Shown: positions 11,399 to 24,413, numbered from the stretch's first letter. The stretch is DNA of 64,000 nucleotides from Cyprinodon diabolis (GCA_030533445.1 CM060072.1:16139267-16203266), one strand, 5' to 3'. Translations and numbers: made by a program. Notes: generated by a model from the letters alone, not told the origin.

Positions 11399-14300
11399 AA
11401 AAACCGAACATAATGATCCTGTTAGAGGAGCAGTTTGAATAAAGGATCGGTCTGATGCCCGTGTTAGAATTAAAAAATCATTTACAGAGTTTATCTGACT
11501 GCTTAGAGATTGTAAGTGTTAGGAGCAGTAAATAGGCGTCAGTAATGAATGCCTTTAAATATATCTTCGTAGAGAGTCCTTTAGCTCCATGCAGACCATG
11601 CTTGTGCAGACTTCCTCCTCCTCAACGGATAAAGGGCCAAACATTATATAGACTACCTATATAAACTCCAATTGGAGCTGGAGTCTTTGTATCATTTATG
11701 AGTTTACATGGACATTTTCCTTCTATGCATTAAGGCAATGATTGACCTTAACAGTGGACCAAAGTGGGTAATATCTAAGGTAATCTTTTTAATTCATCAC
11801 TGACTGGATTCTAAAATGTTTCTTTTTAGTTTTTCCCCATTTCTTGGTTTTTGAATATAAGACTTAAAACATGAGATACAAAAAATAAGAACATGACTCA
11901 ATTAATCCCATTGAAAACTTAAAAATACGAAGGTAGATTTTTTTTTTAATGTATTTTTAGTATCCATATATCTTTTTTGAAAAGCAAAATAAGCTAAATA
12001 AAGAGCAGATTATACTGTTGTATCCAGTATAGTTAGAAAAATAAGGCTGAAGTCATGAGCTCTGACATTGCCTCTCTTCCTGAGTCAGACTAATTAAACA
12101 ATCCTGCCTGGGAGAGTTTTCCTTTATTTTTAGTCAGTTTAATTGTATCCATCTTTTTACATTTTTTTTTAAATGAAATATGTTAAAGAATCAAAAAACT
12201 AAACCAGCTGTTTCTAAAGATTATTTGAGACAGAGGAGCATCCTATGTGTTTAATCTTTTATGTGTTACCATCCATCCAACCCTATTCTGATGTTTTTTA
12301 TTCTGAACTTGGACATAAATGATTTAAGCCCTAATTATATGCAGGGTAACAATTAGATTATGAAAATTTGGGATATTGATGACATACTGTATGTATGTAT
12401 TTTCTATGTTATTGAGATCAGACGTATGGATAGATTCTCCTGAGGCTTATTGAAGATCTGGGTGAAGACGGGGGCCAAAAAGGGCGCATAATGTCACAAA
12501 ACAGAGAGATGTGTTCTTTTAAAAGGTACAAAGTGGCTAAAGATGCTAAATAAATGGAAGTAGAGTCATAACACCAGAGCACTATGCTCTTTTTAAATGA
12601 AATTAAGTGGGTTTGCACCAAAATCTAAACCTAAGTAAATATCTCATATTAATATTTCCTTTATGCCTGATCACTAATTTGAATGAATATTATATATTTT
12701 CAGTTCACCATGAGGACACGGTGGGGGAAAATAAACCTCACAAAACTGTGTTTCATGTAAACAGATCCAATCCTGCGATGCATCGCTATCAATGTCACAT
12801 GACTGAACAAACACCATGTAACTAGTATATTTCCCTCCCCCTGATTGGAACAAAAACAGCAACTACATCCAAATAAGCCTTAATAATATCGACCCAGGTT
12901 TATTTATTGGAACATTAACATTATAATATGGATCCTTAAATCAAAGGTTTCATCTAGAATAGATTCAACAGACATCCCTGTGCTAAAACAATGATGAGGT
13001 TTCAACTTTCTTTCAAATTGATGTTTTTTTCCTTTTCGAAAATATATTTTATTATCAGTTCAGTGAGCTTTTTTTCAGCCTCCAAAGATGACAGATGAGG
13101 AAAACTCTCTTTCCAGTTCAGGTCTGCTATAAGGCAACTTTTAGTTACAGTATGTCCTAGTCTAGCACACCTGAATCTTAGACTTAGACTAACTTTATTT
13201 TTTATACACTGAGTGTATACAAAATAAAAATATTATTTTATTTTTTTACAGCAGAGCAGCAGTGATCAATGTAAACACTGTGATCAAATGTGAAAACGTG
13301 TTTTCATGATCTCATGTGTACATGTGTTGAAAATCATCTAATCAAGTAAGTAGGTGATTAAATGGATTGGAGAAATTGACTGCATACTGAGGAGGTCATT
13401 CAGCCCAGGACACCCGCCTCCAGGAACTGGTATTTAGAAAATACAAAAGTAAACAGTTTATGACTCAAGCTGAGGGATAAATGTCTTGTAATACCTTGGC
13501 ATTGGACCACAAACCATCAGCAATGTAAAAGGAGATTCCTCCTCCTCTCTTCTTTCTCATAAGCTTGAAGCAGCTGAAGATATTCTGCTTCCAAGCAGAA
13601 CCTCCTTAAAAACCTTCTGGGTTAATGAAAACCAGAGGAAATCTGCTTAGCAAGGATGCCTAGATTTTACCCAGCAGGTGAAAGTAACTAGAAATATCAG
13701 CAGTAGGTGACCATCCATGGCATCATTTCTTCTCTGCTCTGCAATGTAGACAAACATTTCATAACATTGTCTTCTGTTTGCCTCCAATAAATTAGCAAAA
13801 GTACATTGTTTTTTGTTGTTTTTTTGTTCTGTTCTGTTCAGCAGTATGGCAGCAGAAATGAAATCTTAGTACCTTGCCATGCTGAACAAATTTGCTTTGC
13901 CAAGGGAGGCTTTGTTGGCGAGAAGCACCCCTTGATTACCAAAAACTACTTTACTTATTCATTTTCTTACCAAAGTTACATGTGACCAATAATGCTGAAC
14001 CTGACAGAGAGACATAAGAAAGAAAAGCAGTGGAAAGGAAAGAGATCCTTTGGACAGAAACGGAAGGAGAAAAAGGACAAGAAAATCATACAACCAGCTA
14101 CTATGTCTAAAAAAACAAACAAAAACAAATTGTTCCTTGTGGGCTATCCAGGTTGATATATCTTTTTTAAACTTTTTTTTTCACGTTTCTAATGGTAGGA
14201 TCCCCATGTTTCACCTTGCTTTCTAAGCCAGAAGCATCTCTGATTTAATTCGTCAGGACCTGGAAAGATCAGCTCAGTCAATCCAGAGTGTATGAGTCAG

Positions 14301-15990
14301 AAAAGCACGAGAACTGAGCAACACATCTGAGATCAGTGTGGGATCTGACCCAGCAGACGGGACAAAGTGGCAGAAATATACGAGGTAAAAGGAGAAAGCA
14401 GCGGCCTGAGTGGGTTCAAGGTGACGCAGCTGCCCTCAGGCTGCCGGACAAAGTGACTTTAAACTGAAACCAACAGACAACTCAATGCTGAGAAATGTGA
14501 GCGTGGGTGGAAGTGTGAGAGCGTGACGTCCGATCCAGGAGTGACACGATGACAAATACTGGAGGTCTTTGTGCTGGATGTTCACCAAAATACGTCTCAT
14601 ACACCCTGTTCAGTCCTGATTCACTGTGGGAAGCTCTGAAAAATAAGATGAGCTGATTCATCATTGATACAGCCTTAATTAACACATTTACCGGATTGTC
14701 TCTTTAAAAATACTAAAATATCAAGATTTTAATGGGGTTCTATGAATGTTGGGAAAAAATAAGAATTTTATTTTTGTAAAAATTGAGATCATTAATTGAA
14801 TTTTAATTTCAGATTGATTTCTTGTGAGTTAGTTTTATAATGATTTCTTTTTAGGTGGAAACAAAAATCCCCTAAAACAGTCTGACTGTGGAGGAAAAGG
14901 TAATTGCCCCTTAATCTTAATAACTATAGCAATAGGAACCATCACTAAAAATTAATCTTTAGCATCCCTGTGAAGCAAATACTGTCTTTGCAGAATATTT
15001 TTTAAGGTAAACTTTCTTTATTGACTTTCAAGTAGCTTTAAACACTGGGTTGTAGGTGTGAACAAAAGCCGTAGTACAGTATAAAGGAAGAACAAAAAAA
15101 AACTGAAAGTGTTTTTTTCATCACACTAATCCCTAACCCCCCCTTGAACATGTCCCAATCCACGTCCAAGCATCACACATTTAGCAGAGATCCAGTCCAA
15201 GCAACAAGATGCAAAGAGACTACATATACTTACACATTCAAACCCCCATACATCTTTCAAAGACAAAAAAAGGCTGGCAGGTTAACTAATTTGCCTTTAT
15301 GCAAGAGAGCACAGTGATAGTGCCTACCATGGACAAGAAAGCTCCCCATGTTCCCCTGGTCTGATTTTTAAGTGGAAATGAAGTTTCCACTTGAAAATAT
15401 AGTGGAAGATGTTCTTTTTCCAGGTGGATTATCAAAATAAGCGGTCCTCCTAACTGTCAATCATTCAAGGCCATCCTACGCGCTAGTCCCCATTTTCACT
15501 TACTCCTTTTTTGGAAAGTAAGCTTGTATGAGCGATGCAAACAGAAACTTTTAAATAGAGCGTTCACGAGGAGAAATGGGCTTTAATAGGCGTTCCCTCT
15601 CGGGAGCTGGTACAGGGTTGTGCATGTACTTTTTTTTTTTTTAAGAGGAGAGGGCAGGTCTTTTCAAAAAATCGCAAAATATTTTCCACTATACCTTTAA
15701 GTAACATAAAAGAGAGGTAAAAGCTAGGCCTCTTCTCAAAGAACGGGAAAGGCCCGGGTCAGGAGAGATGCCTAATATGGCTGATAGTTGGGAGAATTGT
15801 CTGAGCGTATGGTGGCGGAGAGTTGTGAAAATGGCACCCAAAAACCCACTCAGTTTAGGGAAAACCCATTGGCTGGAGACTGTCCACACCTATTGAGAGA
15901 GTCACTAACTGGTGGGTAGATTCTTGCTTGTTTTGTGTTTGTATTATATACTTAATAAAATATTTTACACTGGATCTTAATTTGTCTTTG
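11399..15990. other. No gene recognised; one short repeat
   Basis: AT-rich DNA with A/T homopolymers. A dispersed-repeat copy lies at 13172-13310. The segment about 15380-15870 has several GC-richer stretches and a CACTATACCTTTAA motif that could be the end of a degraded DNA transposon, but I cannot define its other end. Confidence 0.4.
13172..13310. repeat. Second copy of the CTTAGACTTAGAC repeat
   Basis: Shares the opening CTTAGACTTAGACTAACTTT and later GTGATCAATGTAAACA with the copy at 8822, in the same orientation and order. Substitutions and small gaps separate the two. Confidence 0.55.
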
Positions 15991-16095
15991 TGGAGAGCTT
16001 TCTGTATAAGCAGCCTTTCTAATGTCATCCCACAACATCACAGTTGGATGTAAACTAACTCAAAACCTGCTCAGGTGCTTCTCTGTCATTTTATT

Positions 16096-16158
16096 TATAA
16101 ATATATATCTATTTCTATACATCTATATCTATATATCTATATATAGATATATATATAC
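16096..16158. repeat. AT/TATC microsatellite at LINE 3' end
   Basis: An ATATATCTAT-type simple repeat, partly palindromic, directly abutting the 3' terminus of the minus-strand LINE. It fits a LINE tail extended by simple repeats after reverse transcription. Confidence 0.75.
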
Positions 16159-17460
16159 TCGTACTCGTCGTCGTCTCCCGCTTTATCTGGAACCAGGTCG
16201 CGGGGGCAGCAGACTGAGCAGAGACTCCCAGACTTCCCTCTCCGCTGACACCTCCTCCAGCTCTGTTGGGGGAAGCCCTAGGCGCTCCCAGGCCAGCCGA
16301 GAGACATAGTCTCTCCAGCGTGTCCTGGGTCGTCCCCTAGGCCTCCTCCCGGTGGGATGTGCCGAGGGAGGCGTCCAGGGGGCATCCGAAGAAGATGTCC
16401 GAGCCACCTCAACTGACTCCTCTCGATGTGGAGGAGAACCAGGTCTACACTGAGCCCCCCCCCCCGAATGACCGAGCTCCTCACCCTATCTCTAACCCCT
16501 TGCTCACACTGGCTCCGGTGCGGTTACCGAGCTGACGGAGACCGCAACTCCCGCACACCCACACCGCCCTTTTGACTATGGTGCCGTGCGGCTCTGCGGC
16601 TCCGGCAACAGGTCCGCAGATTTAACTCGCGAGAACAGAAGTTCACTTGAGTTCACGTAACTTCACGCGATAACACGGCCCAAATAAGGATATTTGCGAG
16701 AGCTTGTTGCGGAGGGCTCCGGCACGCCGCAAGGATAGCTTTCTTGCGGAATTTTCTGCAGCGCCGGAGTGTCTCGGTAACCGCAGCCGTACAGCTCAGC
16801 AGCCGGTGAGAGAGGTTTACGTCTTTTTAATGACTTGGAATCACTGCGGCGCCGCACCCACCGCACCGCAACGGTAAGACTGGAGTCGGTGTGAGCCGGG
16901 GGTCAGGGAGAGCCCAGCCACCCTGCGGAGAAAGCTCATTCCATCTGCTTGTATCCGGGATCTCGTTCTTTCGGTCATGATCCAGATTTCATGACCATAG
17001 GTGAGGGTAGGAACGTAGACCGACCGGTAAATTGAGAGCTTTGCCTTTTCGCTCAGCTCCCTCTTCACCACAACAGACCGGTGCAGCGTCCGCATTATTG
17101 CAGCAGCCGCACCGATCCGTCTATCGATCTCCCGCTCCATTCTTCCCTCACTCGTGAACAGGACCCCAAGATACTTGAAGTCCTCCACTTGAGGCAGGGA
17201 CTCTCCTCCAACCTGAAGGGGACAAGCCACCTTTTTCCGGTCGAGAACCATGGCCTCGGACTTGGAGGAGCTGATTCTCATCCCGGCCGCTTCACACTCG
17301 GCTGCGAACCGCCCCAGCGCACGCTGTAGGTCTTGGCGGGAGGGAGCCAGCAGAACTACGTCATCCGCAAAAAACAGGGACGAGATCCGCTGTTCCCCAA
17401 ACCAGACTCCCTCCGGTCCTTGGCTGCGCCTAGAAATCCTGTCCATAAAAGTTATATATC
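16159..17460 (-). mobile_element. 5'-truncated non-LTR retrotransposon (LINE), reverse transcriptase C-half
   Basis: Minus-strand reading contains the reverse-transcriptase active-site box SSLFFADDVVLL, then KYLGVLFTSEGRMEREIDRR, YVPTLTYGHEIW, and, after an interruption, the C-terminal RGRPRTRWRDYVSRLAWERL and LLSLLPPRPGS. This is a widespread fish LINE type; the C-terminal part resembles Rex1 or L2-like elements, but I cannot fix the clade. It is truncated at the 5' side near 17460 and split at 16495-16903 by another element. Frameshifts occur in the last 300 bp. The region is much more GC-rich than its surroundings, which suggests fairly recent arrival. Confidence 0.9.
16495..16903. mobile_element. 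Small inverted-repeat element nested in the LINE
   Basis: About 409 bp of GC-rich, CpG-rich DNA interrupts the LINE between the AGLSL and RSSVI codons. The left end ACCCCTTGCTCACACTGGCT and the right end, reverse complemented, ACCCCCGGCTCACACCGACT match at 16 of 20 positions, giving terminal inverted repeats. The flanks are TA on the left and CA on the right, so a 2-bp TA target is possible but not proven. No transposase is encoded, so it is non-autonomous. Confidence 0.7.
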
Positions 17461-18186
17461 TTAGACACATTTGCTCAGCTTCCAGGGAAAGATAATCGAT
17501 CTCACTGTGGTTTCCTGGAGCTCCATAGCCTTTGAACATGGACCTTTTACAAATAAAAGATGTCACTTACTTTACACTGAAGCATGACGTGTTGGATTTT
17601 GTAGGAATTTTCACCTCTTGTGAAATTGATTTTATGGTTCCACAAGTCGAGGCTAGTTGAAACCGATACATTTGTTATTTAGTAAAGAAGGCCCTTTTTT
17701 TTTACAAAAGGACCAATTGGTGTGATTTTTTTTTTTTTTGCACTGCAAACAAACTTAAATTTTTGTCTGAGAAAACATCTGTTGATATTTGCTTCAGTTA
17801 TATTTTTTGAAAAAAAGAAAAACTGAAAAAATGATAAATGGGCATTATTTTCCTTTCTTTTTAAACAGAACCATTTCATAAACAAGTGTTTACCCTGTCA
17901 TTATAGGGATACCACAGCCTCATACAGTACTTAGACATGCTAAACTTGCACAGGCATGGGTGAACACCCACAAACATTCCATTACACACGGACTGTGAAG
18001 AAGAGGGAATAACCACCTGAAAAACAAAAACAAAGTTAAAATCTATGCCTTTCTTATAGCCCTCAGGACTGTGAGGATAGCAGTTCAAACTCCTCTGAAC
18101 TGTATCCAACTGTGGAAAACAGCTGAAGTGATTTAGTCCCTAGCATTACCGTTTCCTGCAGTGATAAATACCATTTTGTTGCATTT
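17461..18186. other. No gene recognised
   Basis: AT-rich DNA with T-runs around 17690-17740. No coding exon recognised. Confidence 0.4.
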
Positions 18187-18406
18187 ATTAAATATACTGT
18201 CCCACAATGGGAAAATCCACTCTCTACATTTTGCTCCATCCCCTTGGGGAGCAGTGGGCTGCCACTGTGTGGCGTCCAGGGAGCAGTGTGGAGTTAAGGG
18301 TTTTGCTCAGGGACCCAGAGTGGAGGCTTTGGGTGATCAAATTGGGTACTTGCAACCTTCTAAGAGCACAAGCACACTGCTCTAACCACTAGGCCAACAC
18401 TCCCCC
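18187..18406 (-). mobile_element. tRNA-derived SINE, copy 1
   Basis: Minus-strand reading has a tRNA-like head (TGGCCTAGTGGTTAGAGC as A box, GGTTGCAAGTACCC in the B-box position), then the body CCCTTAACTCCACACTGCTC and CCCACTGCTCCCCAAGGGGA. The same architecture recurs at 21705, 22151, 37004, 53270 and 53851. Confidence 0.75.
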
Positions 18407-20423
18407 TTTTGTGGTCCTTTTTTTGTTAAAACCCTTTCCATAACATCAAACAAGAGTCAACAAACCCAATGATGCAGACAAGTTGAAAAGTGTATATCTG
18501 TGTTTTTATGTGGTCTCTGTAATATCCTGAACAGAGTTTAAAGTTTTCATTGTATAAATCAGACTTTTTAAATTCAAGTCAGTTTGGAAAGCTTTTTATT
18601 GCACCTGGGTCCATTTCTGCAGCAGCTCATGTCCATGAACACAATGACGGTCTCTGAAATTGGCCCTGATACCCCGCAGATAATCGGGAGATTCACTTTC
18701 ACTGGAATAACTTTCAATCCCAAAAGCTGTGATGCAAGCATTTGAACAGAAGAGGAGGAAGAAAAATGACTAAAATATCTTGAATCTCTGTCTCTTTCTC
18801 TCAGTATCCCCTCTCCCTTTATTTCCTTTCTTTCCGTCTCTGTGTCCTTTGCACATGATTCTAATCCTGAAATCCTTTTCAATAAAGGTCCATATATCAA
18901 GTACCAAGCAACAACCATAGTGGCCTGCATTTGAAAGTAAATCTGTTGTGCTAATATCTAGTTCTGGGAATCTGTGTCCCAGAGCTAGATTGGCAAAAAA
19001 AAAAAAAAAAACTTGAACAAGATTATCTTGTACGGTATAGTTAAAAGCTGCATCTTTAAAACTGCATATGAAAACTAAAGTAACAGGAGAAAGCTAAAAT
19101 TTACTTTCTTGTGCTTTTTTTTTTTTTTTTTTTAACAATATGTTATCTTATTAAGAAAGCAAACCAGGTCATCTGCAGGTGTGATTTTCTCTCTTAAACC
19201 GATTCTTAGACAGGACTAGCAGACTGAATGCGCCCTAAAACATCTCGTGAGATTAGTGAAAAACTGTCACCATCTACTGTATAACAAGTAATGTACTACT
19301 GGGAGTGAAAGGCCCCTCAGTGAGGATAAATCCATCACACCATTGCAGTATTAAAGGCTTGATTATATCAAAGGTAAAAAAAATATAAAAATACTTCATT
19401 TTGAATAAATGCCCTGTGCTTTGTTGAAACTAAAACTCCAGTGTTTGGGTAAAAGGGCCAGTTGCATTTAAAGACCCCAGATAAGGAATGCAAGTCTACC
19501 CATCCAAACCCAGCTGCAAATATAGCTCATTGTGTGTAGGAGAATTTCATTGCCTGTAGAACTGCTGCACCTTTCAAAATAGGTGGCATTATAAGGGGAG
19601 AACAGTGCATGGAAATGTTAAAATAATATTGCAATAGTTCAGTATAAATAAGTATTCCATTTGCAAAATAACCATAAAAATACTGCAAAGGAGGCAAAAA
19701 AGGGCTTTAGGAAATATGTGTTCTTGCTTGGCAACAACAAAGCCCCAACTTAAACCCATAGAAAATTATAGGATGTGTGAGTAAAGCGACCCACAAATAT
19801 GCTTCATCTACACCAGTTGTTTTTAAAGAATAGACCCATAATGTTGCAAAATATTTAGTCCAAAATATTCGACAAATCATTCAGTATGAAAGGTAGTTTA
19901 AAAAAATTCTAAGAGAGATTTTATTTAGGATTTTAGAATTTATTATTAGCTGACATGAAGAAAGTGTAGTACTGTTCTATAATTATTATATCATAATAGA
20001 ATTTTTAAATTTCTGCTTATTCTTTTAAAGCCTGTCTTTTCTTAACGTCTAAATGGAAAAAATATTTCACTTTATTTTTCTCACATAACTTTAAGCTGAT
20101 ACTTCAGACCCACAACAGGATGACCTGTTAATGTTAATAACAGTGAAACATTAAGTTCTCCTCCTGCCCAGTTGAGCTTCTACATAAAGAACAAAACACC
20201 TCCTTACATCTTCTCGGCTTTAACTCCATCTCTTCATTTCAGAAAGAGATTGTAATTGTGAAAACCTGCATGCAATCAGCTCCATTGTTGCTCTCAGAGG
20301 ATCTGTCCTCTGAGCACGACGCAGCAGCAGAAAGAAGAGGACAAACAGTAGCTGGGGATGACCTATGGGCTTAGAAAGCGAAATAAGGTGTATACTTTTT
20401 AATGCAAATCGTTGTTTTTGTGT
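18407..20423. other. No gene recognised
   Basis: AT-rich DNA with poly(A) (about 18995) and poly(T) (about 19120) runs. No coding exon or defined repeat. Confidence 0.4.
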
Positions 20424-20605
20424 CCCCCCAGCTCTGAGTCACTGTGTCTTTGGACAAGACACTTCACCCTCATTATCTAGTGATGGTATTGAGATGTTAA
20501 GGTGGTGTAGAGCAGCTGCGCATCTGCCAGTGTGCCCCAGCGCAGCTGGGGCTGGAATATAGCTTTCCACCATTACTGGCTTATTGATTGATTCATTCAT
20601 TCATT
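20424..20605 (+). repeat. Teleost dispersed repeat (SINE or LINE tail)
   Basis: Carries TTTGGACAAGACACTTCACC, then TGCCCCAGCGCAGCTGGGGC and a run of TTCATTCATTCATT. This order is typical of an abundant fish repeat. The open frame across it is not a gene. Confidence 0.55.
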
Positions 20606-21594
20606 GTAGCGTAACAAGCTATAGGGGAGATATAAGTGTCTATATTACGGAATAGATAAACAATTTTTCAACACTTTTTCATCCTGAGTGGAACCACAGA
20701 GTTAAAGGTGGATATCAAAAAAACACATCACATGATAGTGGGGACGGGATTTGAGGGGTTTAAGAGAGGGGTCCAGTTGAGGGAAGGTCCACTTTGGTGC
20801 ACTGTTGTCTAAGTGGGATTTTGGTGCTTGTCATGAGGAGGTAGGTTGCTAGCTGATGGTCCTCAGGTGTTGGGGTTTTTGTGGGGCCCAGTGACAAGTG
20901 GCTGTCCATTTAAAGCTGGGTTACACGGCAGGTTTTTGCCTGTCCATCAGGTCAAGATAAGGTTATATCCTCAAAGTTTGATGGTCTTTCTGCATGGTGC
21001 ATGGGTAGAACTTGTGCTACACTACGGGGGGATTGGTGCATTGTGTTTCCCAATGCCTTGCCTTGCAGCTGGCTCCTCTCTGTCTCTGCCATAGTAGCTT
21101 CTCTAAATAAAATGCTAGTAAGAAACACCCAAGTGACTTTTTCAATAACTGTACAACAAAAGACAATTCTGCCTGCTTAAATGTACCAGCCTGGTTGACC
21201 TTGTGCACATTGTTGCAGACGCTAATTTAGCAAAATAAGTTAGTGGCATTATCAGATTTGCCACTGTTAATCATACAAGAGGAATAGAAAGGTAGAGTCT
21301 GAAAGTACATTGACATAATGGGGAGTAATTTATACTAAAACCATTGGAGTAGAAAATATAACATTGTGGATTAACATCATCTATCTGCAGGCAGTTGTTG
21401 AAATCATGTAGTTTTAGTCATCAGCTCCATCTACTGTTTAAAATAGGAAATGCTATCAAGGTAAAGTGCTTCAAGTGAAAGTTTAGAAAACAGGATTTCT
21501 ACTTTTTGTCTCTGAATCACCTTTTTGTTGAGTGAATCTGCCTTGACAGAGGTAGACCACCATCTTACTGAGCGATTTTTGATACCAAACAGGT

Positions 21595-21667
21595 GGAGCT
21601 GTAGCTTAGTTGGTCAAAGTGCCTGTCTTGTAAACAGGAGATCCTGGGTTAAAGTTCCAGCAGTGCC
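21595..21667 (+). pseudogene. tRNA-Thr(UGU)-like sequence, probably a pseudogene
   Basis: 73 nt that fold as a tRNA: acceptor GGAGCTG/CAGTGCC with one mismatch, D arm, anticodon stem CCTGT/ACAGG with loop CTTGTAA (anticodon TGT at 21629-21631), and T stem CTGGG/TCCAG. The T loop is TTAAAGT in place of the near-invariant TTCRANY, losing C56 and weakening the pol III B box, so it is unlikely to be a working tRNA. A SINE follows 38 bp downstream on the same strand. Confidence 0.65.
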
Positions 21668-21704
21668 TTGGTGCATAGTTGTGCAAACCTGCTTCTTGTA
21701 ATTT

Positions 21705-21935
21705 AGGGGTGTGGTGGCCTAGTGGGTTAGAGCAGTGCACTTGTGCTCTGAGAAGGTTGCAAGTACCCGGTTTGATCCCCATAGCCTGCATTCTGGGTTC
21801 ATGACCTTTAACCCCCCCCAACTGCTCCCTGGGCGCTGCAAATGGCAGCCCACTGCTCCCCAAGGGGATGAGTTAAATGCAGAGAGAGAATTTCATTAGT
21901 TTGTACTCGACAATGTAATGACAATTACGTCTAAT
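21705..21935 (+). mobile_element. tRNA-derived SINE, copy 2
   Basis: Same subfamily as the copy at 18187: head GTGGCCTAGTGGGTTAGAGC, B-box-like GGTTGCAAGTACCCGG, body CCCACTGCTCCCCAAGGGGA, tail AATTTCATTAGTTTGTACTC. It is the most complete of the copies. Confidence 0.8.
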
Positions 21936-22150
21936 TCTATCTATTAAACACAGATAAGCAAATACAGAATTCACATTAATCACCATATGCAAACAAAAGG
22001 AAATAAATAAGAATTTAATGCAGTTGATAAGTTTGAAAGTTTATATTTTGTGATTGGGATAAACTTCTTAATGTGACCTGCTGCTATGTTTGAGATAACA
22101 TTCAGTGTACGGGTGTTACTTTGGACAAAATACTTTTTCTTTGCATATTA

Positions 22151-22309
22151 ATTGAACTTTATTGATCTCACATAAGAAAAAAAATACCTCTGCATTTAAC
22201 CCATCCTCTTGGGGAGACTGCCATCGTGGAGCAGTCTGTTGCAGTGGATTTTGAACTCGCAACCCCAGGATTCCAATCCCTATTCCCTTACCACTAGGCT
22301 GCCGCTCTC
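22151..22309 (-). mobile_element. tRNA-derived SINE, copy 3
   Basis: Minus-strand reading opens with GGCAGCCTAGTGGTAAGGGA and ends GATCAATAAAGTTCAA; the middle is shortened relative to the copy at 53851, whose tail it shares. Confidence 0.7.
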
Positions 22310-23670
22310 AACTAGTCATATCAAGTTAACCCTGGAAAAAAAGGTCAACCACGTGTACAGTCAGAGGTATCTCATTTAATAGCTTACAAACAAAGGATGT
22401 TTTCTTGAGGGGAATGTTAATGTAGCATCCATATAATCCCACTGTAATCTCTGGATGAGACCCAGATGTCTGAGCTAGTCCTGTTGTTATTCCAGATGTG
22501 TGATTAGATCAGGACGAGGTGATCATGGAGGCACGACGACAGTTTTATTAACTGAAGACAAATCATGTCGCCTCTTGTTCAAGTGGGAAAAAGTTTTAAA
22601 AAACAGCAGAATGACACAACAGAAACCCTTCAGAAAAATCTAGGAAGTCCAGATATAGACTGTGTTATAGTGGTTACAAAGAAAATAAACAATAGATTTA
22701 AAAAAATAATAATAATAATAATTTATGACTGATGGATCAGTGAAGGCACATTTGATTCATCTTAAACTGCAGTAGATTTTGTAGGCTTTTCATCATCTTC
22801 ACTCCTTATTTAAACAGAATCAATGGGACCCAGAAAATGTCCCTTTAATTGAATTAATCTTTTTATAAAACTACGTCCACATAGGCAGTAAATTAAAAAG
22901 ATTAAGAGGTCTGAATTTCATGCAACCAACAAAACAATACATTTCAAACAATGTTTTACTGCTAAGCACCTCTTTCTGTTTAGATCTGAACTTATATCAC
23001 CGCAGCTGATTAATATCCACAGCTCAGAATCTGATGTATTTAGGTCACTTTAAGTCAGATTCAGGTATGTTATGAGGTCCTGTTGTGTAAAACAGCAGAA
23101 CAAAATACGAGTGGACTGCCTTCAGGGGTGGAAATCAAACTGAATTTAACAGTTTTGCAGAGTTTTCAAGAATAAAAATGGGCATCACATCTTTTAATTT
23201 ATTTTCACAATCGGGGACCACTTTTTTTTTTTTTCTCTCTAAATATTAGTGGTACAAATTCAGAGCCTTGCATATACATAGAAGTGCTTCACATTTGGTC
23301 ACCAGCAAGTGGTGTAAACTGAACAGGAAGGAAGAGAAGAAACAGGTTTTATAATGTATTGATGGGCATGTATATGTCTTACTTTATTCTGGTACCCCTA
23401 AATATAATCCAACACGACTATTTTAAGGTCTTAGTAATAAGTAGTCATTACGATCGATGCAAGAAGATTTGTTCTTTCTCTTAAGGAAGCAAGAACAAGC
23501 AGATGTTACTTATGAGGAGAGGTGGGCCGGTGATAAGATTTAATCCAACTTTTCAGCCATTTTTACCAAGAAAACTGTACTTGAAATCCTTCAGCTATAC
23601 TAAGATGGCTTGAAGCTTTAATTCGAATCGGAGGTGAGTTTACAAAGTGGCGGAATATAAATTCACACAT
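22310..23670. other. No gene recognised
   Basis: AT-rich, with a short (AAT)n run near 22700 and a T-run near 23223. It lies immediately downstream of grk6. Confidence 0.4.
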
Positions 23671-24413
23671 TTTATTTCATCTTCTTTTTGGAAATAAAAT
23701 CCTTACCATGTATGACTTTCTTTTAAATAATTAACAAGACACTTATTTGTGTTGAATCCTAATAAAATGCACAAGGTTTGTAGGTAAAACTACATCGATC
23801 ATATGAAAAGGCACAACTCTAGATGGAGCTTAATGAAGCTCTGTAAAACTGAAACCATAGCGATAACTTCACCCCTAAAGCTGCTATGACATAAAGAGCT
23901 GATTGTCTCGAGAAATCAAACGAAAAATAAAAAAGAAACATGCAGAGGCAGACTGCATGTTTGTACATGAGAAAATAGGGCTAAAGCATAAAAAGGCAGG
24001 CATTAGGAGGGCCCCTGGAGTAAAGTGGTCACAGTTCATGGGCTTAAAGTCACTGGTTTTCCTCAAAGTGAGAATCCCTATGAGAGGAGCGTCCAGTCCT
24101 CCCTGAGTAATCAGTGCCACGGTGCCCTCAAGCAAGGCACTTTTATACAGCAGGCGCTTGCTCCAGCGCAAAGTTCAGCATCTAAATGGACGAAAGCGAA
24201 CCTTCCTCTGGACAATAAAATCAAAACAATAAAATAAAATAAAACTGGGTTTTGTGTCCATCTGTGTTCCCAGTTTGAAATGTGTCCACAGCAGATTTTT
24301 TTCACACTTTTAAATAAATTCAAACATTATGACTATGCTGAAAATATACATTCTGGCAAACATTGTGCAAAAGTTGTAAACAAAACATATTTTATATGGT
24401 TGGGTGGGTTTTG
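23671..24413 (-). other. grk6: Probable grk6 3' UTR with candidate poly(A) signal
   Basis: Sequence following the grk6 stop. Read on the minus strand, an AATAAA hexamer lies at 23671-23676; I found no earlier canonical copy after the stop. This would give a 3' UTR of about 0.75 kb. The extent is inferred only from the hexamer. A segment near 24104-24150 resembles the inner part of fish SINEs. Confidence 0.3.

Noticed and set aside
16841..17566. 241-residue frame as a host gene
   Set aside because: The FADDVVLL box and following sequence identify it as LINE reverse transcriptase, truncated and interrupted.
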